A DNA stretch of 64,000 nt from Anolis sagrei (Eukaryota > Chordata > Lepidosauria > Squamata > Anolidae): positions 48,795,209 to 48,859,208 of the forward strand of contig NC_090022.1 of assembly GCF_037176765.1 (NCBI RefSeq). The letters run 5' to 3'. Positions 36,401-47,275 of this stretch are shown piece by piece. The translations under genes were made by a program, and so were the position numbers. Below the pieces are notes generated by a model that made no database searches, was not told the origin of the DNA, and saw only the letters and a program-made list of their open reading frames with translations. Position 1 is the first letter of the stretch. Each line of letters begins with the position of its first letter.

Positions 36401-39400
36401 TTTATTTATATCTCCCTCGATCGATTGTCACCCTGTTGTGGTAAGGGGGCTTGCATGTGGGATCAGAAACTGGGATCAGAAACTTGATTATATGGCAGTG
36501 TGGCTGGGGCCATTTACTTTATTATCTGAGGTATATTTATAGAGGGAAAAGATTATTTTGAAGAGGTCATTTTAAATAGTACAACTACATCTTCAAAGGG
36601 AAATGGATTTCATTCATTTATAAAACACATCATGGCAAATACACTGAACATGTATAGGGTTGAGATCTGTATGGAGAAAAGATATTTAAAGAATTATTTT
36701 ACAAATGGAAGGAGAAGCAGAGGTGTGGAGAAGGCTGGGACTGATATTCAACTAGGTTACTATGAGGGAAAATACATCAGTGGTGTCTAACTGCCATAAA
36801 GAGCTGGTGTGGTAGTCTGAATGTTGGAGTAGAATGTCTGAATACTAGGCTCCAAATCCTCATTCAGTCATGGAAACCCACTGGATGACCCTGTGTCTTA
36901 GAGGATGGAAGTGGCAAGCCACCTCCAAATAAATCTTGTCAAGATAATCCTATGACAGGAACATCGCAACTTGGAGTCAACTTGAAAGCACATCACAACA
37001 ATACTTCCATATATTTAGATTATACAACATGTAAAGACAACTGGTCTTACAAAACCATTTATTGGAGGGGATGTAATGAAAGGGATACATACGTGGATGT
37101 AGTATTGTTTTCTCCAGAGGTTTCAGTTACCTGAGAAAATGTTTGATGGGAAATAAAGCAGATAATGAAATCTATTTAAGTTCTGAACCCAAAACGTTTA
37201 AAAATCTTTACAGATGGAAACAAAGCTGTCTCTCATAAAGGCTTTTTGTTGTTGTTACTAGTGGCTTTAATAAAAATAGTCAAATGTAACACTCTTATGG
37301 GAGAGTTTAGATATTAGGTATCTGTTTAAGTGTTCATGTTAAACTTCACAAAACCAATTCTGAAACACAGCCCAAGGGCGCATCTACATTGAAGAACGAA
37401 TACAATTTCACATCACTCTAACTGCCATGGCACTTTAACTGCCATATAGAATCATGAGAGTTATAAATCTTTAGTCTGCTATGTCAAAGACCATAACTCC
37501 CATGATTCCACAGAATTGAGCCATGGCGTTTAAAGTGATGTCAAACTGCATACATTTTATAGTGTAGATGCACCCCAAGTCTACAGACTTTGGGAAGATA
37601 GCCAGAGACAACATCATGAAAAAAGAAAGAATTCTAGGCTACACATGCTAAGATGTTAGTGTGGATGCCTACAGGAGCAACCATGTGGGTTGCACTCTAG
37701 CTGGAACAGCAAACCCACCTCACAGTTTCTCCAGACACACACATTCTCTAATGCACCATCTGATCTCAGGATGTTAAGTGTCCTACTTATAAGAAACAAA
37801 GGAAGACATTTTGAATATCAAACCAAGGTCCCTGCCCCTCTTTTGAATGAGAGCTTTTTCTTCTTCCAACTTATTTAACAGAGGTGATGTTAGTTATCAA
37901 AAGGAGAAGTCAGTCCTGAACACCATCTTGTCCTGGGAAAAATTAAAAGGGCACTGGAAGTTCTCTTATATCAAGTCAGATGATTGGTCCCTCTAAGCCA
38001 ATGATGATGACATCAACTGACAACAACTCTTCAGTGTTGCAGTCAGAATATTTGTCTTAGTCAGGCTTTTCATATAAAGGACTGAGATCCATTCTCTAGA
38101 AAGAGCAGAGGCTGAACTTGGAGTCTCTCTCATGTGCACAGAGACTTTATTACCGAGCTAAAGTTTTCTTCAAAAATCTAATGGCTGAAAGCTCAACACT
38201 GTGCATAATGCTCCTCTGACCCAGAAGAACAGGTTCATGAGCTAAGAGGTATCTTGATCAGGCTCAAGCCTTAATTACAATGGAGAATTATAATTTTTCC
38301 ACAGAAATATTTATATTTGAAAGTTGCTGCTTTCTGCACCCAACAGCCATGCAGAATAAATCCTATATTGTGAATATTTTTTAAAAACATGCCAAGAGCA
38401 TTCTTGCAGAGGCTTGGAAATAACTAAAATTACTTTTCCATTCCTTGGAAAACAACATGAGTGAAGAGTTACATCTGTCTAATGCACTACTACTCACCGA
38501 TCCAAATCCAGAACATCTACCGCAGGAAGTTTCACCCGAACCTCTGCAATATGGACACTTCTTAAATCAAAGAAAGAAGCACATCAAAAGTGATTCATCT
38601 GTTTTTATATGTATTTACAAGACTAACACCCTCCCAAAGAGTTAAAGACGTGGATGTTCCACTGTGCTTTAGAGTAGACAATTCCATAGATAGTTGGCCC
38701 CAGCTAGGACCCAAAATCATGACCTTGCACTTTATTATTGCTCTTATCCTTGTTGCTGCCATATAACCTATGCACTTTACTTACTAGCCTATCCTATCCT
38801 TTAAATTATTGTTGCACCAGTCTGCCCACCTGTGATGATTAATTGAATTTGTTATTGGTTGTTTGTTTTGATGCCTGTTTTATATATTGTTATAATGCTG
38901 TTGTTTTATTTTGTTTTATACTGTTGTTTACATTTAATGTGTTACTTTTTAACTGTGTTGATTGGGCTTTGCCCCATGTAAGCTGCCCTGAGTCCCTTCA
39001 GGGAGATGGTGGTGGGGTACAAAAATAAAGTTATTATAGGTGCACAACTCTCCATAACACCTATAACACCACTACACCTATAAATATAAAATGTTTATTT
39101 ATACACTAGATAATTACAACATTTAACGTAAAAGTGAATTGACTGAATCTATTTTTTTTAATTTCTGTATAGATTATACCCACTGAATACAAACTATGTC
39201 AGTGCTGATGTAGCAAATGTTCATTGATTTAGTATGCATACCATAGCTGAAATTAATAACCTATAACTATTACATATAGTCATGGACAATATTAGGAAAA
39301 AAATGACCCAAAACCTGGATTGACTTTTCCATGGGCCAATGTTAGTACTTTATTTTAATTATTATCCAAAAAATGAATGATCTCTGAGTAGAATGGTGAA

Positions 39401-39961
39401 AGGTGTCTTTCTTGATTCTCCTCTGGATGTTTGAATGCCTGGGGAGGATAACGACAGCAGCAGTAGCCAGGAGCAGCAGACCCTTTCCCTTTCTGTAGAG
39501 TGACCCTCAACTTATAATTTTGGTTTCTAAACCTGCCCTTGAAGTCAACATGAGTATACGCAGTCCATCAAATATTTCAATATAGATTTCTCCTTTTAAA
39601 AAGAGGTTATTGTCTTTCAAATTCATTTTGCCTTTTCTCCAGTTCTAATTCTCAAGAGCTATGTACTGCCACTACTGCAATCTTTTTCACTGTTATGTTC
39701 CGTATATACTGGAATATAACCCGACCCAAATATATGCCGAGACACCTAATTTTACCATAAAAACTGGGAAAACTTATTGACTCGAGTATAAGCCTAGGGT
39801 AGGAAATGCAGCAACTACGGGTAAATTTCAAAATGCATACCTAATTGGGGCATCAGTAAGTTAATTTTTTTTAATATTTACCGTATTTCAAGGAAAACAT
39901 TAAACTAGCTCTGTAAGTAGAAAAGTAGGGTCAACAAAAGCAATATGGAATAAACAATAAC

Positions 39962-40003
<42 letters not shown>

Positions 40004-40396
40004 GTATTTGTACTCCACCCTCTCTCCCCATGGGAACTCAGACCGGCTTCCAACATAGTAACAGGCAAACATTCAATGCCTATATAAACAATGCAGAGCT
40101 AGATATAGATCTGTTATATACACTAATTTCACATATGCATTACCCCCTGAAATGCTTGCAAATCCTCTCTATATATGTGCATTTCCCTCCTGCAATATTT
40201 GCAAACCCTATATATCTATGTTTGTATCTAGACATCTGTGTGTGTGTGTGTGCATTTCCCCCTGTAATATTTGCAAGCCCTGTATTCATATATATCTATC
40301 TAGACATCTCTCTATATATAGATTATTATATCTATATAAGATTTGCAAAGACTTTCAAACATGTGAGGGGAAAATTCATATATAATACACACAGAT

Positions 40397-40448
<52 letters not shown>

Positions 40449-43400
40449 GGAGGGGTACCTCTATATATTTATCGATATCTGTATCTTTATAGGATTTGCA
40501 GAGACTTGCAAACATGTGTGAGAGAAATTCATATATAAAATTAATGTATATAGATAAATAGATAGATACAGGTACATAGGGGCTGCAAAGTCTTGCAGGG
40601 GAAAATGCCTATACATCTGTAAGAGAGATTAACAAATATTTCAGGCTTTGCAAACCATATATATCCATTAATCTTATAAAATGTTTTATAAGATTAATGG
40701 ATATATATGGTTTGCAAAGACTTCAGGAGAAACATGCATATATAGCAGTGGTTCCCAACCTTTGGGCCTCCAGATGTTTTGGACATCAACTCCCAGAAAT
40801 CCCAGCCAGTTTACCAGCTGTTAGGAACTGTGGGAGTTGAAATCCAAAACACCTGGAGGCCCAAAGTTTGGGAATAACTGATATATAGAAACCTATTTAT
40901 AGATCAATAGGGCTTACAAAGCCAGTGAACACTTCCAAGGGAACAAAAATACACATACATTTAGACACACACACAAAAGCCAGGAAATTGGGTGGGTTAT
41001 GAAAAAGAGCCATACAAACAAGGAGGATATGAAATATATCTCCTTTCCCTCCTTCCCTTCCTTTTGACTGGAAAAGAAGACACACTGTTAAGGGAGATAA
41101 GAGGAGAGAAAAATATATCACATATTGCAAGCAATGGCCTCCAGCCTCCGCTGCGCGGCCTTGACCCCATTATAAGCCAAGGGAGGCTTTTTCAACTCAG
41201 AAAAAGGACTGAAAAGCTTTGCTTATCTTCAAGTATACTCCCTCCCCAGTGACATCAGGCAGGCCCCATCCCTCCTGGGTTTAAGAAAAAAGATGAAGAC
41301 TTGGCTTTGCGCACAAGCATTCAAAGCATAAGTCTCTACAGTTTTGACATGGTCTGGATTAAAGATTATGAGGAGAGTTTTTGAGGAATTCAGTAATGCA
41401 CTTTATATTCTTTTAAAATGTGTATACTGTTTTATTTGTATTATTATTTAATGCTAAGTTTTAACTGTTTAAGTTCTATTATTATTGCTGGGTTTTACCA
41501 GCATTGAATTTTTGCCGGAGTTTTAGGCCACCTTGAGTACCTTTGAGGGAGAAAGACGGGGTAGAAATGAAGTAAATAATAAGTGTGGTGGAGGCTCCTT
41601 CTTTGGAAGCTTTTAAACAGAGGCTGGATGGCCATCTGTCAGGGGTGATTTGAATGCAATATTCCTACTTCTTGGCAGGGGGTTGGACTGGATGGCCCAT
41701 GAGGTCTCTTCCAACTCTTTGATTCTATGATTCTATAACTAAATAAATATACGGTATGTGATATTAAGATAGAAAGATAAGGGAAAAACAGTCTTCTAAG
41801 CTACATAGATATTGATCCTATTGTGACACTAACTTCCTCATCTAAAAGTTAATCCCAATTTGCTTTTTAGAGAAATCAAGCTATCTCACCTGCACAGATA
41901 AACAAAGATTTCCCTCATGTGTTTGTTCATTACCTTTACTGATGATGTATGGGGCACCTTGACTTTCTTTTTCTGTTCTTTAAACATGGGAGAAACCTCC
42001 ACTTGGACATCCCAAGGGTAAGGAGCATAGGCCCGCAGACTGGGATCGACAGGTTCACCTGAGAGAAAGACGGGATTGTATTTACTAGCATTTCTCATCT
42101 TTACTGTGCTCTTTACTGAATGCATTATTGACCACATGTTGCCCAGTATTTTATAACCTTAGTGAAGATGTAAAAAATACTTGTAAATTTTCTGTCAAAG
42201 TATCAGAAAAATAAGATTTAAATATCCAAGTTTTGTAAACATTGGGATGAAAAATTCCTATATTTTTCCTGAATTGCATTTAAAAAAATGCAGTACTCCC
42301 CCCTTCCCTTTCTTCTTTGTTGATTGGCATATTTCTAACAAAAAGGAAATTTTCAAAGCTCCTACAATTTTACCCAGCTCAGAAAAAAACGACATGCTAA
42401 AATAAATGCATATTCCCTGCATTTATTGCGAGAAGAAAAAAACCTTTTGTATGTGGACAACACAATAGAGAGGAGGCTACACCAGTCTCCCCTCCCCATG
42501 CCTTGACAATAAGGTCCAAAGCTTTGAGGGTATCCACCAAGAAAATTCTCTCCCATCTGCCTATCAAATATACTTCAAAAATCTTAAAAGATATTAATAA
42601 CAGGAGTCAGACAAACAGCAAATCACAAGGAGACAAAAGGCCTAGAAAACATCTTTGAATGCAAGATGACTTTGAGGAATAGGCATTGCTGTACTGGAAT
42701 GATATAGCATATGCCCTATCCATTTCCAATGTCATTTCTATGGCTGGCTGATTATTGCAGATTAACACAGAAATAATTATTGGATCTTATGTTCACATTA
42801 TGAGAAGAACACATATTCTGAAAAAGTATCATAGCACTCACCTCGATATGGTTCTGATCTCCATTTACAAGATCTTGATTCACTGAAAGTCTCCAAACGA
42901 TACTAGGAGAGCATTTTGAAACATTAGAACATGAAAGAAGACAGATATAGATCACCCTATGCATATGGAGTGTAATGTGGTCTATATCTACCCTAAAAAT
43001 TGCACCCTCCACACTGCACATGAACCAGGGACTACTTTTTCCCTACTACTCCATCATCTATAGATACACAGATTGTACACACAGTGTGTCCACAAACTTC
43101 AGTTTCTGAGCCCCAGTGAAACTGTCCGATATAATTATGTAATGTCAACTTCTGCCGACTTTTTGATACTGAGAGCTTGTCTGTACTGAGCTCAAATCCC
43201 AGTTAGATTAAAAATTATTCCTGGGTGTCCAAATGACATCCAGACACTTCTGGTTCATAGTATGGAGTAAATTGGGTTATTCTGCTTTTATTCCACATTA
43301 CACAAAGTTGTGAAGCTTGGGAGTAGCCCCTCCTTTCAGGATAATTATGGGCAAATGCACTGGCTCTAATCTGAACTGGTGCACCGGCCACAAGATTTAG

Positions 43401-46400
43401 CACCACCATCTTCTTTTCCCTGCCATAAGCAAGAGAGATCCATGAAAATCTGGAGAGGAGTGTAGATTCAGTTCAGCCCTGCTGGATGGTTACCTTACCT
43501 TTGCTGGGAGATACTGACCATCACTGGATGCCATTGCTGGGGTTGGCAAAGGTTCCATGGCAACCAAGAAGGAGGGGGTGACTATCCAACAGAGCCCCAG
43601 CAGGATGGCAATGGATAGAATAGCCATTCCTGGGGCCAAAGTATCTCCCATTCTAAGGACCTCATCACACTAAGGAGGGGCAGTAGGGGGATTCACATTC
43701 CCCTGTGCTGGCCCCACGGCTTCCTATAAAGCCTCCCGTGTTCTGGGCTAAGCATTCTAGGATACTTGTACCATAGTTGTTCTATGGAGCCCCACCAGAA
43801 ATGAGTGTTCATCATGTGATGGACAGCATGGGGCTCCTTAGATCAATTGTGATGCAAATGTCCAAAAACACTTGCAAGGGAGAAAGAGGGAAACCCATGT
43901 GATGAAGTGGTCTGATGAAAAAAATTGTTGATGGGCCCATGTTTTCATGTTTTGAGGTGGATTTTGAATTGATTCTGGGTGAGAATTGCTCCATGTTTGG
44001 GCCCTTTTTTCTCCTTTGTTTTTAAAAGAAGGGTTGGGGGTTTTCAGGGACTATTCCTGATGTAGGATGTCCTTCCTCATCAAACACCAGAATAAGGCTT
44101 AAACTATTTCAAATATCAGGATGTTTAAAAATCAGCAGTGAAAGCTAATATTGCATAAAGGATATCCAAATAAATAAAACTGGTGACATGCAAAGCAGAT
44201 GCAATTTATGTTTACTTTTTACAAAATAGGACCTATGTGGTCATAGAGAGGATTTGGAATGATTTCACTTACTCTATATGTATCAAATGATTGTGAATCA
44301 CAAATAACCATCTCCTTGGCTGGATCTTTGCTGTAACAGCAGTGATTTGCTGCATACTCAGCAAACACCTCTTTAGCAACATCTTCTGAAATGGCAGGGG
44401 CACTGCAAAAGCAATTAGAGTTGGAAAGGAAAATAAGTGGGAGTGAAAAAGCAAACCATGTTAGAACACATACACTGATGAATGTAACAGGTATGATGAA
44501 AATGCAAAGTGAACACTGAATGCTATTCATGTGCATGAAATGCTATCAAGCCACTGTTTGCCTATAACACTCAAAGTGGCTACCAACGCATTCCAAACAA
44601 TCAACAAATGCAAATAATCATAATATTTCTATTAGGACAACTACGTGCCAACTATGGCAAATACTTTTAAAAGAGTCCCCAAAGCTAGAATGAATAGATT
44701 ACAAATTTAAGAGATCAACTTTGTCTGATCCCTAATGTGTACTTCAGACTTTTACTGTAAAAGCTATTAATATAATATGTGGAGGGAAAGGCAATTTTCT
44801 TAAGCTTGCATCTGCAGAATGTATTACGATTTCATTTGTAAAATGAAGTATCATTTGTTTGCCCACATCACTGTTGTAGCAAACCTACTTGATGTTCAGC
44901 TATATGTCATGAAAGCATTTGTATCCTCTGGTTGAAATTATTTAAAACTGGGTGGGAAACCTTGGTTCTATGGTTGAATCCAATTCTCTCTCACACACAC
45001 ATCGGTGTCTCTTAATCTTGCTTTCTCTAAGGGCAAAAATGGGGAAAATCAGGGAACTGAAAATGGAACAGTTTCTATCTTACTTCCGGATTCTCTGGCT
45101 TGTGGGTGGTTCACCATCACGAACAAGATCCACGTTATGTGGAGAATGGAAATGGTTTCCACCTGAAAAGGAAGAAAGCATTAATATATTTACTCTGTGG
45201 TATGAGGAGCAACGTGCTAAATAGGAGCAACATACTTTATCTGTGGTTCTGAGCAATAACTGGGAAAGTAAAGAATGCAATCAACATTCATTGTTTAGTT
45301 TTCTCAATGGCAAAAAATAAGGTATTTTAAGTAGGAGAAAAGTAGTGGGAGTAGAATATACAGAACTGGCAGATTGTCTTTGCTGAAACCATTACAGTTA
45401 TAGCTAGAATATAGGCTTGTTTGATTGTTTGATTGTATTCGTTAATTTTAAACTCATTATGAATTCCTATTTAAATTAGCTTTGATCCAATATTGAGCCA
45501 TGCAGGAATAGTGTGAGGAGTAATTAAGAATCGAAATAATTTCCCCATTTTTTGTAATTATTTTCAGATGTCTGGTGCAAGTTTTACAATCTCGCAGTTT
45601 CTCTTCCCTCCCCGGTAGCAAGCTGCGCATTTACCCCACTCCCGGTCCCTGGCCTCAGCTTAAGCCGATGAATTTCCTGTCTCTCTCCTCTCCTGCTGGC
45701 CACCTTTGCTCTGCTGCTTCCCTCCTCTTTCCTCATGCTTCTTCTTGCCTCACTCTGGGCTGCACTAGGCTTCCTTCCTTCCTTCCTTCTTTTCTTCCTT
45801 CCTTCTTTCCTTCCTTCCAGCTGGCAAATCCCACATTCCCCCCTCCCTCCTCTTTCTCCTGGCATCCTTCTTGCCCAAAATTTCTCATTACTTTATTTTT
45901 CATACCATCATTCTATGCCCAGCAATGCGCTGCCGGGTACAGCTAGTATAATATATAATATATATTATAATATAATATACAATAATATAATATAATAATA
46001 TTATAATAATATAATATATATTATATATATATTATATTATAATATTATAATATTGTATATTATATTATATATTATATTACTATATTATTATATTATATAT
46101 ATTATACTATTATTTTATATTATATTATTATATTATTATATTATATTATTGTATATTATATTATATTATTATATTATATACAGACTTTAAGTTCTTTAAG
46201 TGCAAAAAAATGTAATTTAGAAAATAATCTGGATTATCCTGGGAAATAATCAAACTGCTTCCAAATCACAGGGTTAGAAAACACAAGTAAACAAGGTGGA
46301 AGCAATGAGGTTTGGAGGTTTTTTTCGCGTATTGCGCAATCGCGTCCGCCATTAACGAATTGATTCTTATATTTACGAAATTTCGTAAATATCGAAATTT

Positions 46401-47239
46401 TAAAATCTGAAATTTCGGAAATCCTCTCAGATTAGAAATGCGGGCGCCCCCTAGATACGAAACGAGTTTAGAACCAATTTTTTTTCTTGATCAACCAAGC
46501 CTACTAGAATACATTGACTAGAATGGAAGAAGAGACCTGAAGATATATAAAAAAGGCTGACAATGGAGGCCCAGGTCTCCGCCGTGAGCAGGACCGCCTT
46601 CTTTCACCTGCGGCAGGCTAGACGGCTGGCCCCCTACCTGTCCAGGGATGACCTAGCTACGGTGATCCAGGCCACTGTCATCTCAAGACTGGACTACTGT
46701 AACGCCTCCCTCTGTCGGTGATTTGGAAGCTCAAGTTGGTACAAAACGCAGCTGCTCGGCTTCTTGCGGGAATTCCGATGAGATGCCACATAACACCAAT
46801 CTTACTACAGCTGCATTGGTTACCAATTGAGCACCGGATCACTTTCAAAGTGATGGTACTCACCTTTAAGGCCTTGCATGGTCTGGGACCAATGTATCTG
46901 AGGGATCGTCTCACCCCCTACCAACCCCAGAGATCCCTCCGTTCTGAGGACCAAGATCTATTGGAAGTCCCCAGTTTCAAGACCTTGCGTCTAACAGCAA
47001 CCAGACGCAGAGCCTTCACAGCAGTGGCGCCATCAGTCTGGAATGCTCTGTCACCTGAAGTTTGTGCCCTGCGGGACTTACCAGCTTTCCGCAGGGCATG
47101 TAAGACATACCTGTTCCGACTGGCTTTTAATGTTTGATACTGTCGTTTTTAAATTGTTTTAAATTGCTCTTAAACTTTGTTAGATTTTAGCTATCCTTGT
47201 AAGCCGCTCCGAGCCCCAGGGGAGTGGCGGCATATAAGT

Positions 47240-47275
<36 letters not shown>

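Larger units (their letters stand above)
39700..41238. mobile_element. Non-autonomous DNA transposon with later insertions
   Basis: The left end cgtatatactggaatataac is mirrored, with changes, by gcttatcttcaagtatac at the right. The inner phrase aacttattgactcgagtataagcc is typical of a family seen in lizards. Inside are an (ATA)n LINE-type tail near 39961, GATA repeats, and a hAT element. The right end is uncertain. Confidence 0.45.

Noticed and set aside
40396-40450. CRISPR-like array of short repeats
   Set aside because: Uninterrupted GATA microsatellite with no spacers in vertebrate DNA.
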